A DNA stretch of 64,000 nt from Bacillota bacterium (lineage in GTDB: Bacteria; Bacillota; Clostridia; Acetivibrionales; Acetivibrionaceae): assembly GCA_023421115.1 (NCBI GenBank), contig JAEZUI010000264.1:1-64000 (forward strand). The letters are read 5' to 3'. This document shows, piece by piece, positions 24,870-33,994 of the stretch. The notes below the pieces were generated by a model. The model saw nothing but the letters and a program-made list of their open reading frames with translations, had not been told where the DNA came from and searched no databases. Every line of letters begins with the position of its first letter. Positions within the stretch are counted from its first letter, which is position 1. The translations under genes were made by a program, and so were the position numbers.

Positions 24870-24977
24870 ATGAATTGTTGCAATAAAACAGCTAAAAGAG
24901 TTTTTATAACTCTTATTTGTCGAATTTGTGTAATTGCTACAATTTTAAATATCTATAATAAGTATTATAATTATTAA
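24870..24977 (+). CDS. Possible 35-residue cysteine-containing hydrophobic peptide
   Basis: ATG 24870 follows an AAAAGGATGA stretch and opens a 35-codon frame to TAA 24975-24977. The peptide has four cysteines (MNCCNKTAKR, then CRIC) within and before a hydrophobic stretch, and a tyrosine/asparagine-rich end. Not recognised; may be a small membrane peptide or chance. Confidence 0.25.
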   Translation: MNCCNKTAKRVFITLICRICVIATILNIYNKYYNY

Positions 24978-25269
24978 AGCTGTTTATTATTAAGAATATT
25001 GTTGAACATTTTAATAACAGTACTATATAGTTGCGATGGCGTATACTTTTAGTAAAGACGGTTTTATAATTGCCGTAATTACTAGTAAAGGTATAGGTCA
25101 TTTGCTTTGTAAATAAAAATCTGTTGCCTCTTAGAATCAAGATAAGCTCTAAAACAAAGGACTTCGGTACACATTTTTATTTCGTTGTGTATTCAAAACA
25201 TTGAGACTTAAGCCGGAAGAGATTTTTATGAAATTTCACTAAAACTTTATAGTAGTGTGTTTTATTATT

Positions 25270-25286
25270 TTGTATACAATATACAA
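25270..25286. promoter_or_regulatory. 17-bp palindrome upstream of echA
   Basis: TTGTATA-CAA-TATACAA is a perfect inverted repeat ending 20 nt before the echA start. Its position fits an operator, or it may overlap a -10 (TATACA/TATACAAT). The binding factor is unknown. Confidence 0.4.
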
Positions 25287-25306
25287 TGTGCGAAAGAAGG
25301 GATCGG

Positions 25307-27190
25307 ATGGCTTTATTGATATTTTTGGTGTTGTTTCCTTTAGGTGTTGCTTTATTAGCAGCTCTAACACCAAATCATCAACAGAGGAATTGGATAGTAA
25401 AATTGTCAGCAGGTATTATTGCAGCAGTGACTTTAGTGTTGACCGTTTCAGATTTGAAATTTAAAACAATTTACTATAAAGTTGATATTGAAGCTATTAA
25501 CAAAATAATGTTGTGCTTAGAACTGGCAATTGGGATATATGTTGTTTATCTTGGGATAAAACACAAGAAATACCTGATATCATTACTTATGGCATTTCAG
25601 GGAATAGTTCTGTGTTGGATAGAGTTTTATATGATTCACTCTATAGACATTGAACATAACATGTTTATAGATAAGTTTTCGCTAATTATGGCTATATTGG
25701 TGGGTATTATAGGGAGCTTGATATGTCTATTTTCGGTCGGCTATATGGCTGACTATCATCACCATCATAAAGAAATAAAAGATCAGAGAAGAGAATTCTT
25801 TTTTGTATTATTTGTGTTCTTGTCAGCGATGTTTGGAATTGTATTTTCGAACAATTTAATGTGGGTATACTTTTTCTGGGAGATTACTACTTTATGTTCT
25901 TTCCTCTTAATTGGATATACAAATACAGAGGAATCAAAAAATAATGCGTACAGGGCGTTGTTGTTAAATGTTTTAGGAGGACTTGCATTTGCGATTGCTC
26001 TTTTATATCTTTCGGGCAAAGTAGGAGTATTAGAGCTTGATAAAATGATTGCGGGCGAAAAGGCAATTGTTTTGATACCGGTAGTGTTGGTATGTTTTTC
26101 TGGACTTACTAAGTCTGCACAAATGCCGTTTTCATCATGGTTGTTAGGTGCGATGGTGGCACCTACTCCTACATCTGCACTGCTTCATTCAAGTACAATG
26201 GTAAAAGCGGGTGTTTATGTTATTATAAGACTTGCACCTATATTAAACGGAACTGCAGCAGGTTTTATGGTGGCTCTTGTGGGAGGCTTTACCTTCTTGA
26301 CAGCCTCACTTATCGCCATAGCACAAAATGATGCAAAAAAAGTTCTTGCCTATTCTACCATTGCGAATCTCGGGCTTATTGTAATCTGTGGTGGTATTGG
26401 AACCTATGAGTCTGTATGGGCAGCTGTATTGCTTATCATATTTCATGCTGTTGCTAAATCGCTTTTATTCCTTTGCGTGGGTACTGTGGAACATAATCTA
26501 GGCAGTAGGAATATTGAAGTTATGCATGGTTTAATAAAGAAGATGCCTAAATTGGCAGTTATGATGATAATAGGAATTTCAGGGATGTTCCTTGCTCCTT
26601 TTGGAATGCTTATCAGTAAGTGGGCTGCACTAAAGGCTATTGTCGATACAAATCCTATACTTACAATATTTATAGCTTTTGGTAGTGCTGCAACTCTATT
26701 TTTCTGGACAAAGTGGATGGGAAAGATCATAGCAATTCCTCAAAATGAAGAACATATGGAAAGTAACGTTAAGAGGAGTGAAGTATTTCCTCTAGCGGTG
26801 TTATCTATGGCTACAATTCTGGTTTGTTTATTGTTCCCTTTTATTTCCTCAATGATGGTTAATCCTTATGTAATAGAAGTTTTTGGTTATGGTACTTCTA
26901 TGAACAGAGGAAATGTAATTATCATGCTGATTATGATGGGATTGATTTTGTTGCTTCCTATAAGATTATTTGCATACAGGAAGCAGATGAAAGAGGTTTC
27001 TATTTATTTAGGAGGGGCAAATACTAATGAACCGAAGAGATTCTACGGTTCGATGGGAACGGTTCATAAGATATATATAGAGAATTATTATATGGATAGA
27101 TATTTTGGAGAAAACAGACTATTTAATATAGGTTCTGGAATTTGTGCATCAGTGACCTTATTAATGCTAGTTATGGCTTTTGTTTATTGA
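25307..27190 (+). CDS. echA: Ech hydrogenase subunit A (NuoL/MrpA-like)
   Basis: A 627-residue polytopic membrane protein, the ion-pumping antiporter-like subunit of the energy-converting hydrogenase. It matches proton-conducting antiporter subunits of complex I: about 14 or more hydrophobic segments, with the conserved region FSGLTKSAQMPFSSWLLGAM, then APTPTSALLHSSTMVKAGVY with its conserved lysine, and a later AKSLLFLCVGTV segment. ATG 25307 has GAAGGGAT 6 nt upstream; an in-frame ATG at 25286 lies in the palindrome and lacks a site. It leads a six-gene ech operon followed by hyp genes. Confidence 0.92.
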   Translation: MALLIFLVLFPLGVALLAALTPNHQQRNWIVKLSAGIIAAVTLVLTVSDLKFKTIYYKVDIEAINKIMLCLELAIGIYVVYLGIKHKKYLISLLMAFQGIVLCWIEFYMIHSIDIEHNMFIDKFSLIMAILVGIIGSLICLFSVGYMADYHHHHKEIKDQRREFFFVLFVFLSAMFGIVFSNNLMWVYFFWEITTLCSFLLIGYTNTEESKNNAYRALLLNVLGGLAFAIALLYLSGKVGVLELDKMIAGEKAIVLIPVVLVCFSGLTKSAQMPFSSWLLGAMVAPTPTSALLHSSTMVKAGVYVIIRLAPILNGTAAGFMVALVGGFTFLTASLIAIAQNDAKKVLAYSTIANLGLIVICGGIGTYESVWAAVLLIIFHAVAKSLLFLCVGTVEHNLGSRNIEVMHGLIKKMPKLAVMMIIGISGMFLAPFGMLISKWAALKAIVDTNPILTIFIAFGSAATLFFWTKWMGKIIAIPQNEEHMESNVKRSEVFPLAVLSMATILVCLLFPFISSMMVNPYVIEVFGYGTSMNRGNVIIMLIMMGLILLLPIRLFAYRKQMKEVSIYLGGANTNEPKRFYGSMGTVHKIYIENYYMDRYFGENRLFNIGSGICASVTLLMLVMAFVY

Positions 27191-27245
27191 GGACTGATGC
27201 CTCATAGTTTTTATAATTATACCTTTGATAAGGGGGAGCACGGTT

Positions 27246-28097
27246 TTGAAAATCGCAATTTCTGTTATATTATTTATATTATTAGGACCTTTGGTTGGTG
27301 GACTATTAGCAGGTATAGATAGAGTTATTTCTGCAAAGATGCAGGGGAGAGTAGGACCACCTTTGTTTCAGCCTTTTTATGATGTTTTTAAATTATTGAA
27401 AAAAGAAACTCTTATAGTTAATAAATCGCAGAATTTCTATGTATTTGCCTTTTTAGTGGTAGTAATCTTTACAGGCTGTTTGTTTTTTGCCGGTGAAGAT
27501 TTGCTTTTGGTGGTATTTGCACTGACGCTTGCGAGTATACTGCTTGTGTTAGCGGGGTTCTCGACGTCGTCTCCTTATAGCCATATGGGTGCTGAAAGGG
27601 AATTAATCCAGATGATGTCCTATGAGCCGATGATGATTATTATGACTGTTGGAATATATATGGTCACAAAAGATTTCTACGTTTCAAAGATTGTATCTTT
27701 TGACAAGCCTTTGATTATGTATCTGCCGGGAGTATTTCTAGGGTTTGTTTATATATTGACTATTAAGTTTAGAAAATCTCCTTTTGATTTATCTATGTCG
27801 CACCATGCGCACCAGGAAATTGTACGGGGAATTACAACGGAATTTTCCGGCAAGAAATTAGCTATGGTCGAAATTGCGCATTGGTATGAGAACGTATTTT
27901 TATTGGGATTTGTATATCTGTTTTTTGGAAGTAACCCAATTGTAGCGATTATAGTGACATTAGCAACATTTCTGCTGGAGATATTTATCGATAACAGTAA
28001 TGCCAGAGCAAAGTGGGGATTTACAATGGTTTCCTCTTGGGTTGTCGCAATAACTCTTGGAATGGTTAATATAGTTGCTTTGTATTTTATTAGTTAG
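27246..28097 (+). CDS. echB: Ech hydrogenase subunit B (NuoH-like)
   Basis: A 283-residue membrane subunit that anchors the soluble hydrogenase module. About eight hydrophobic segments are visible. Conserved complex-I NuoH/HycD features include GGLLAGIDRVISAKMQGRVG with PPLFQPFYDVFKLLKKE close to the N-terminus, and RKSPFDLSMSHHAHQEIVRG in the middle. TTG 27246 is the likely start, 7 nt after AGGGGGAG (27231-27238); an upstream TTG at 27225 overlaps no ribosome site. Confidence 0.93.
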   Translation: MKIAISVILFILLGPLVGGLLAGIDRVISAKMQGRVGPPLFQPFYDVFKLLKKETLIVNKSQNFYVFAFLVVVIFTGCLFFAGEDLLLVVFALTLASILLVLAGFSTSSPYSHMGAERELIQMMSYEPMMIIMTVGIYMVTKDFYVSKIVSFDKPLIMYLPGVFLGFVYILTIKFRKSPFDLSMSHHAHQEIVRGITTEFSGKKLAMVEIAHWYENVFLLGFVYLFFGSNPIVAIIVTLATFLLEIFIDNSNARAKWGFTMVSSWVVAITLGMVNIVALYFIS

Positions 28098-28108
28098 GAG
28101 GGGATGAA

Positions 28109-28567
28109 ATGTCTTCTTTGTCAAAATCACCTTGGATTCTCCATTATGATGCATCAAGCTGTAACGGTTGTGATATTGAGGTGCTCGCATGTTTAACACC
28201 TATATATGATGCGGAACGTTTCGGAATTATAAATACAGGAAATCCTAAGCATGCAGACATTTTTGTAGTAACAGGCTCTGTTAATGAGCAGAACATAGAT
28301 GTTATAAAGAATCTCTACAATCAGATGCCCGACCCCAAGGTGGTTGTAGCAGTGGGGATTTGTGCAGCTACCGGGGGAATATTTCGAGAATGCTATAATG
28401 TTATGGGCGGCATAGATCAGGTTTTACCTGTTGATGTTTATGTGTCAGGCTGTGCTGCAAGACCCGAGGCAATAATTGACGGTATTGTTAAGGCAACCGC
28501 AATACTTGAGGAGAAATATAAAAAAATGAAAGAAAGCAAATCTTTAGTTGAAAAAGGCAGGGATTGA
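28109..28567 (+). CDS. echC: Ech hydrogenase small subunit C (NuoB-like)
   Basis: A 152-residue soluble subunit carrying the proximal [4Fe-4S] cluster that passes electrons to the NiFe site. Its four ligands are C18 and C21 (SCNGCD), C85 (GICAATGG) and C115 (VSGCAARPE), the pattern of NuoB and of group 4 hydrogenase small subunits, with no medial or distal cluster domain. ATG 28109 has TAGGAGGGGATGA upstream. Confidence 0.95.
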   Translation: MSSLSKSPWILHYDASSCNGCDIEVLACLTPIYDAERFGIINTGNPKHADIFVVTGSVNEQNIDVIKNLYNQMPDPKVVVAVGICAATGGIFRECYNVMGGIDQVLPVDVYVSGCAARPEAIIDGIVKATAILEEKYKKMKESKSLVEKGRD

Positions 28568-28569
28568 GC

Positions 28570-28914
28570 ATGAGTGAAAAACAAGAGTTGAAAAATATTA
28601 CTTTAGATAAACTGGTGAGCACTGTAAAGGGGTTTTCAGCTAAAGGATATAGGCTGGTACAGATTAGCTGTACAAAACTAGGTGAAAACATGCAGCTGAA
28701 TTATTCCTTTGATAAGGATTATGAGTTTGTAAATTTGAAATTGGATGTTCCAATAGATGCAGAATTGCCAAGTGTTAGCGATATTTACTGGAGTGCTATG
28801 CTGTATGAAAACGAAATACATGATCTTTATGGACTAAACATTAAAGGTATGGCAATCGATTTTAAGGGTAACTTATACAAAACAACTGTAAAGGCTCCTT
28901 TTGGAAACTGTTGA
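28570..28914 (+). CDS. echD: Ech hydrogenase subunit D (NuoC-like)
   Basis: A 114-residue soluble subunit of the NuoC (30-kDa complex I) family, with the conserved WSAMLYENEIHDLYGLNIKG segment near the C-terminus. It has no cofactor ligands and is thought to have a structural role beside the large subunit. ATG 28570 is preferred over TTG 28564. It follows echC by 2 nt. Confidence 0.9.
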   Translation: MSEKQELKNITLDKLVSTVKGFSAKGYRLVQISCTKLGENMQLNYSFDKDYEFVNLKLDVPIDAELPSVSDIYWSAMLYENEIHDLYGLNIKGMAIDFKGNLYKTTVKAPFGNC

Positions 28915-28944
28915 TTTTTAGCTTATTGAGGTAGGAGGATATAT

Positions 28945-30024
28945 ATGTCAAAGAGAACCATTATCCCTTTTGGGCCGCAACATCCTGTATTACCTGAACC
29001 AATTCATCTTGACCTGGTAATGGAGGATGAAAAAGTGGTGGAAGCAATCCCGTCTATAGGTTTTGTGCATAGGGGATTGGAAAAGCTTGTTGAGAAGAAA
29101 GACTTTATTGAATATATCTATGTGGCAGAGAGAATATGCGGAATTTGCAGTTTTATGCATGGTATGGGTTATTCTCAAGCAGTTGAGCAAATCATGAATA
29201 TAGAAGTACCTGAACGGGCAGTGTTTTTACGTACTATATGGGCTGAGTTTTCAAGGCTTCACAGTCATATGCTCTGGTTGGGGCTTTTAGCTGATGCCTT
29301 TGGATTTGAAAACTTATTTATGCACTCTTGGAGAGTAAGAGAAAAGATTCTTGACATAATGGAGGAAACCACAGGAGGAAGGGTTATATTCGGCTCTTGT
29401 AAAGTTGGCGGTGTTCGTAAGGATATTGATCCTGTGACCTTAAAAAGAATAGGCAAATTTGTTATTGAGCTTGAAAAGGAGATTAAGGAAATTAGTAATA
29501 TATTTATGAATGAGTATACTGTTAAGCGCAGGCTGATGGGAGTAGGTGTGCTTTCAAAGGAAGATGCTCACGTATTAGGCGCCGTTGGACCTATGATGCG
29601 TGCAAGTGGTATTGCTCAGGATATGAGAAAATTGGGATATGGCGCATATTCTTTGTTGGAGTTTGAACCTATCACTCGTACGAACGGAGATAGTTATGAC
29701 CGGTGTGCAGTTAGGCTTGATGAGTTATTTCAGTCTATAAGCCTGATAAGACAGGCTATTGATAAAATACCTGAAGGGCCTGTCGACGTAAAGGTTACGG
29801 GAAATCCTGATGGTGAATATTTTGCTCGTTTAGAGCAACCAAGAGGTGAGGTTGTATACTATGTAAAAGGTAACGGAACTAAATTTCTTGATAGGGTAAG
29901 AGTCCGTACACCTACCTTTGCAAATATTCCATCCTTGCTAAAGATGCTTCAGGGCTGCGACTTTGCGGATGTACCAATATTAATACTGACTATAGATCCA
30001 TGTATAAGCTGTACGGAGAGGTGA
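28945..30024 (+). CDS. echE: Ech hydrogenase large subunit E (NuoD-like, NiFe site)
   Basis: A 359-residue catalytic subunit. The NiFe centre is bound by two CxxC motifs: C65/C68 in ERICGICSFMHGMG and C353/C356 in DPCISCTER. The protein ends exactly at that second motif, so the C-terminal peptide that most [NiFe] large subunits lose by proteolysis is absent. This fits the lack of a HycI/HyaD-type endopeptidase gene nearby and agrees with what is reported for some group 4 (Ech, CooH) enzymes. ATG 28945 is preceded by GTAGGAGG. Confidence 0.95.
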   Translation: MSKRTIIPFGPQHPVLPEPIHLDLVMEDEKVVEAIPSIGFVHRGLEKLVEKKDFIEYIYVAERICGICSFMHGMGYSQAVEQIMNIEVPERAVFLRTIWAEFSRLHSHMLWLGLLADAFGFENLFMHSWRVREKILDIMEETTGGRVIFGSCKVGGVRKDIDPVTLKRIGKFVIELEKEIKEISNIFMNEYTVKRRLMGVGVLSKEDAHVLGAVGPMMRASGIAQDMRKLGYGAYSLLEFEPITRTNGDSYDRCAVRLDELFQSISLIRQAIDKIPEGPVDVKVTGNPDGEYFARLEQPRGEVVYYVKGNGTKFLDRVRVRTPTFANIPSLLKMLQGCDFADVPILILTIDPCISCTER

Positions 30025-30029
30025 TAAAA

Positions 30030-30395
30030 ATGTTCGCTTTTAATATGACAAAAAGGATATTTATAAATCTATTTACAAAACCAGCAACATTGATGTATCC
30101 TGTTGTAAAGAGGGAATTTACACGAAATACCAGAGGAAAGATTGAATTGAATATTGAAGCATGCGTATTTTGTGGAATCTGCCAGAAAAAATGTCCTACA
30201 AAGGCTATATCGGTTAACAGGGCAGATCAGAAGTGGGAAATTGAGAGATTGCAGTGTATAACATGCGGTTACTGTGTGGAAGCATGCCCGAAGAAATGCC
30301 TTTCAATGGGTAATGAGTATTGTGAACCGGCAGTATCAAAGGATAAGGAAGTATTTGAAAATGCACGAGTACTCGATAACGCAACAAATAGTTAA
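30030..30395 (+). CDS. echF: Ech hydrogenase ferredoxin subunit F (NuoI-like)
   Basis: A 121-residue polyferredoxin-type subunit with two [4Fe-4S] clusters: C45, C48, C51, C55 (CVFCGICQKKCP) and C76, C79, C82, C86 (CITCGYCVEACP). It receives electrons from reduced ferredoxin and passes them to EchC. ATG 30030 is chosen for the GGAGAGGTGA site just upstream; an in-frame ATG at 30000 lies inside echE. Its 3' end overlaps hypA by 35 nt in a different frame. Confidence 0.94.
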   Translation: MFAFNMTKRIFINLFTKPATLMYPVVKREFTRNTRGKIELNIEACVFCGICQKKCPTKAISVNRADQKWEIERLQCITCGYCVEACPKKCLSMGNEYCEPAVSKDKEVFENARVLDNATNS

Positions 30396-30711
30396 AATAG
30401 CTGAAGAAAATGCGATAAGTAATGGTGCTGTCAAAATTGAAAGGATTTCCCTTGTGGTAGGTGAATTGTCGGGATTTATAGGTGAATCAATTCAAATGTA
30501 TTTTGATATTTTGTCAAAAGGGACATTAGCTGAAGGGGCATTAGTGGATATAATCTATGTAAAGCCTAAGTTAAAGTGTTCAAAGTGCAATTTATTATTT
30601 TACCGCAAGAGGTTTAGCTTTGAATGTCCCGAATGTGGTGGGATGGGTTTGCCAACAGAGATTGGCAAAGAATTTTATGTTAAGGACATTGACATATTAA
30701 CGGACAAATGA
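30361..30711 (+). CDS. hypA: Hydrogenase nickel-insertion protein HypA
   Basis: A 116-residue nickel metallochaperone. MHEYSITQQI at the N-terminus supplies the nickel ligand His2, and C73, C76, C89 and C92 (CSKCN, CPECGG) form the structural zinc site. ATG 30361 lies inside the end of echF, with AAGGAAGT upstream, so the two are probably translationally coupled. It works with HypB. Confidence 0.94.
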   Translation: MHEYSITQQIVKIAEENAISNGAVKIERISLVVGELSGFIGESIQMYFDILSKGTLAEGALVDIIYVKPKLKCSKCNLLFYRKRFSFECPECGGMGLPTEIGKEFYVKDIDILTDK

Positions 30712-30768
30712 TTTCTTAGCGTTTATAAGTGTGAAAGAAATTTTTTATTATTATGGAGGGCCGATAAT

Positions 30769-31419
30769 ATGGAACTTCAAAGAGTTGAAGTGGTAAAGAA
30801 TATATATAGTGAAAATGAGAAAATTGCCTTTTCAGTTAAAGAAAAACTTACCCAAAAGGGTATTTTTGCTATTAATGTTTTAGGTTCTCCCGGGGCGGGT
30901 AAGACTTCCGCACTAAAACAAATTGTTAAATTGCTGCCTGATGTAAAAGTCTATGTTATTGAGGGAGACTTAGAGTCGGACATTGATACACAAAAAATGA
31001 GGTCAATCGGTGTGGAAACCTATCAAATAAATACTAAAGGGGCTTGTCATCTAGATGCTCCAACTGTAGATAATGCATTAGAAAACCTTAACCTTAGTGA
31101 GAAAGGGATTCTTTTTGTTGAGAATATTGGAAATTTAGTGTGCACCGCAGAATTTGTTATTGGAGAACATATTAAAATGCTGATTTGTTCTGTACCGGAG
31201 GGAAGCGACAAGCCGTATAAGTATCCCATAATTTTTGAAAATGCCGATGTTATTGTGTTAAACAAATGTGATTTGAAAGCTTATGTGGATTTTGACGATA
31301 AGTTTTTTTATGATGGAATAGCTGCCCTAAATAAAAAGGCCCCTGTTTTTGAAGTATGTGCAAAGTCTGGGGAAGGTTTTGATAAGCTTGTACAATGGAT
31401 AAATAAGGTAAGGGTATAA
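30769..31419 (+). CDS. hypB: Hydrogenase nickel-insertion GTPase HypB
   Basis: A 216-residue SIMIBI-class GTPase that drives nickel delivery with HypA. Motifs: P-loop NVLGSPGAGKTSAL (about 36-49), EGDLESDIDTQ, the metal-site TKGACHLD, the G3-like FVENIGNLVC and the guanine-specificity NKCDL. The N-terminal histidine-rich and CxxCGC nickel stretches of some HypB proteins are absent. Its TAA overlaps the hypF ATG by one base (TAATG). Confidence 0.95.
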   Translation: MELQRVEVVKNIYSENEKIAFSVKEKLTQKGIFAINVLGSPGAGKTSALKQIVKLLPDVKVYVIEGDLESDIDTQKMRSIGVETYQINTKGACHLDAPTVDNALENLNLSEKGILFVENIGNLVCTAEFVIGEHIKMLICSVPEGSDKPYKYPIIFENADVIVLNKCDLKAYVDFDDKFFYDGIAALNKKAPVFEVCAKSGEGFDKLVQWINKVRV

Positions 31420-33722
31420 TGAAAACTTATGAAATAAGAATTTGGGGAACTGTTCAGGGGGTTGGTTTTAGACCGTTTATTCATCGTTTGGCAAAGAAAC
31501 ATAATTTGGCCGGTTTTGTTTCAAATGACGGCTCCTGTGTTCTTATTGTTATAAAAGCTGATAGAAAACAATTGAAAGATTTCGTTTGTGATGTAGAACA
31601 AAAAAAGCCGCAGCCTTCGGACATTGTTAGTTTACAGGTGACTGAAGAAAGCTGCGGAGATATTGATTTATCCGGTGCTTTTGTAATAAATCCTAGTACC
31701 GATAACTCCGAAAGTCCAATTTTTATCTCGCCAGATTTTACAGTATGTAACAATTGTTTGGAAGAATTATATGAAGAAATTAACCGTAGATATTTACACC
31801 CCTTTATAAGTTGCATGGAGTGTGGACCACGTTTCAGTATAATTGACTGTGTTCCCTATGATAGAGAAAATACAACCATGTCAGACTTTCCTATGTGCAG
31901 TTCTTGTTCAGAAGAATATAAAAACATAGAGGATAGGCGTTATCATGCTCAAACTATTTCCTGCCATGAATGTGGTCCACAATTGAAATTTAAGAAAATG
32001 GACAGTGATAAGGAGACAATAGGATTTGAAGCTTTTGATCAAGCTGTTAAAATTCTAAAGCAGGGTGGGATTATTGCTGTTAAAGGAATTGGTGGTTTTC
32101 ATTTGTGTTGCAGCCCCTTTAACAGTAATTCTGTAGCTAGGATCAGAAAGCTTAAAGGGCGCGAAGAAAAGCCCTTTGCTGTTATGTTTGATAGTACAAT
32201 GGAAGTAGAGAAATACTGTTTACTATCTGAAGAAGAGAAAAAACAGCTATTGTCGAGAGAAAGGCCTATTGTACTGCTAAAGAGGAAAGAATCGGACATT
32301 TGCGAAGATGTTTTCAAGTCCAGTAAATATCTTGGATGTTTTCTGCCATACACTCCGCTCCATAAGCTGATAATAAATTCAGTTGGTCCCTTGGTAATAA
32401 CAAGTGCAAATATTTCTGGGGAACCGATTATAATTGACAATTTGAAGATGATGTCATTAAGGGATAAAAGATTGTCGGGGATTTTATACAATGATAGAAG
32501 AATACTAACCGGAATAGATGATTCTGTAGTAAAGGTTAGTTCTAATAATTCTGTTCAATTAATAAGGAGAGCAAGAGGGTTTGTTCCTTTACCTATATAT
32601 TTTGGTGAAAGGTTTAAGAAAGCTATACCTGTACTTGCTTGTGGCAGTGATTTAAAAAATACCTTTTGTTTTAGTCAAAACGGGTATGCATACTTGAGTC
32701 AATTTGGTGGTGATGTTGAAGAAGCTCAAAGTTTTAAGGTCTATAAGGAGAACATCGAACGGTTTGAAAGAATTTTTCGTATTAAACCAGAGAGGGTCTG
32801 CTGTGATCTTCATCCGGGATATCAAACGTCAAAATTTGCTAAAGAATGTGCTCTTGAAGTTCTCGAGATCCAGCATCACCATGCTCACATTTTATCGGTT
32901 ATGGCAGAGAATTGCTTGTATCATCCTGTTATAGGTGTAGCCTTTGATGGAACAGGTTATGGGACCGATGGCGCCATGTGGGGAGGAGAATTCCTTATAG
33001 CATCGCCGGATAGCTTTATACGGGCAGGACATTTAAAGTATGTTCCGATGTTGGGGGGAGATTCAAGTGTAAAAGAGGCTTATAAGACAGGATACTCATA
33101 CTTATTCAATTCAGGTTTAGAGATGCATATAAAAGATGAAAGGTGGCAACTTATAAAAGCTGCACTTACGTATAATATCAATACTGTAAGGTCGTCTAGT
33201 ATGGGAAGGTTGTTTGATGCAGTAAGCTTCCTTGCAGGTATTAAAGACTATTCTAGTTTTGAAGGAGAATGTGCAATTATATTGGAAAACTATGCATCTG
33301 AGTATGGGACTTTGCATAGTCAAGAGGGTGTATTTATGGATTATTCTTTAGAGAAGTTTAAGGATTTTTATAAACCCTACAATTATGAAATTAATGAGAT
33401 TGATGGTAAGCTTATTGGTGATATGAATAGGTGCATAAGGGAAATAATTGCCGATAGAGAAAACAGTGTCGATAAGAGAGAAATAGCATGGCGGTTTCAT
33501 TTAACTATAATTGATTATATATTAAAGATGTGTACAAGAATCCGGGAATTATATAAAATTAAGGATGTGGCATTAAGTGGAGGAGTTTTTCAAAACTCAA
33601 TAATTTTTGAAGGTGCTGTGAACGTATTAAAGCAGAGCGGATTTAACGTGTTTTTTAATTCAAAAGTACCCGTGAATGATGGAGGTATTTCTTTAGGTCA
33701 GGCCTTTGCAGGAATGTTTTGA
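31419..33722 (+). CDS. hypF: Carbamoyltransferase HypF
   Basis: A 767-residue enzyme that makes the carbamoyl-AMP used to build the cyanide ligands of the NiFe centre. Domains in order: acylphosphatase (about 1-90, GTVQGVGFRPFIHRLA), two zinc fingers (about 108-190, CNNC, CMECGP, CSSC, CHECGP), a YrdC-like domain (about 205-390, GGIIAVKGIGGFHLCC) and a Kae1-like carbamoyltransferase domain (about 400-767, with IQHHHAHILS, GVAFDGTGYGTDG and ALSGGVFQNS). Full length for the family. Confidence 0.96.
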   Translation: MKTYEIRIWGTVQGVGFRPFIHRLAKKHNLAGFVSNDGSCVLIVIKADRKQLKDFVCDVEQKKPQPSDIVSLQVTEESCGDIDLSGAFVINPSTDNSESPIFISPDFTVCNNCLEELYEEINRRYLHPFISCMECGPRFSIIDCVPYDRENTTMSDFPMCSSCSEEYKNIEDRRYHAQTISCHECGPQLKFKKMDSDKETIGFEAFDQAVKILKQGGIIAVKGIGGFHLCCSPFNSNSVARIRKLKGREEKPFAVMFDSTMEVEKYCLLSEEEKKQLLSRERPIVLLKRKESDICEDVFKSSKYLGCFLPYTPLHKLIINSVGPLVITSANISGEPIIIDNLKMMSLRDKRLSGILYNDRRILTGIDDSVVKVSSNNSVQLIRRARGFVPLPIYFGERFKKAIPVLACGSDLKNTFCFSQNGYAYLSQFGGDVEEAQSFKVYKENIERFERIFRIKPERVCCDLHPGYQTSKFAKECALEVLEIQHHHAHILSVMAENCLYHPVIGVAFDGTGYGTDGAMWGGEFLIASPDSFIRAGHLKYVPMLGGDSSVKEAYKTGYSYLFNSGLEMHIKDERWQLIKAALTYNINTVRSSSMGRLFDAVSFLAGIKDYSSFEGECAIILENYASEYGTLHSQEGVFMDYSLEKFKDFYKPYNYEINEIDGKLIGDMNRCIREIIADRENSVDKREIAWRFHLTIIDYILKMCTRIRELYKIKDVALSGGVFQNSIIFEGAVNVLKQSGFNVFFNSKVPVNDGGISLGQAFAGMF

Positions 33723-33778
33723 TTTAGACACTATAATTGCAAAGTTTTAGAATATAACGAATTTTAGGAAGTGAAAAT

Positions 33779-33994
33779 ATGTGTGTTGCTATTCCAGGAA
33801 AAATAATAGAACTTAACGGTAAACTAGGTAAAGTGGATTTTAACGGAAATATAATAGAGGTAAACGTAAGTTTGGTTGATGTAAAAGTGGGTAGTTATGT
33901 TCTAGTACACGCCGGTTATGCAGTGGAAGTAGTTAAAAGAGAATTAGCAGAGGAGCTTTCCAATCTTTTTGCCGATTTGGAGGATGTTCTGTAA
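33779..33994 (+). CDS. hypC: Hydrogenase maturation chaperone HypC
   Basis: A 71-residue chaperone with the invariant N-terminal MCVAIPGKIIE, whose Cys2 holds the Fe(CN)2CO group with HypD, followed by the small beta-barrel (VNVSLVDVKVGSYVLVHAGY). Its TAA overlaps the hypD ATG by one base. Confidence 0.96.
   Translation: MCVAIPGKIIELNGKLGKVDFNGNIIEVNVSLVDVKVGSYVLVHAGYAVEVVKRELAEELSNLFADLEDVL

Larger units (their letters stand above)
24781..25306 (+). other. Intergenic region before the ech operon
   Basis: Contains a possible 35-residue peptide gene (24870-24977) and a 17-bp palindrome just before echA (25270-25286), listed separately. A 26-codon frame at 25036-25116 has no ribosome site. 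No promoter with two good boxes was found; TTGAGA (25201-25206) with TTTTAT 17 nt later is a weak candidate. Confidence 0.45.

Noticed and set aside
30361..30395. Frameshift between echF and hypA
   Set aside because: Both proteins are complete, with their own ribosome sites; the 35-nt overlap is ordinary coupling.
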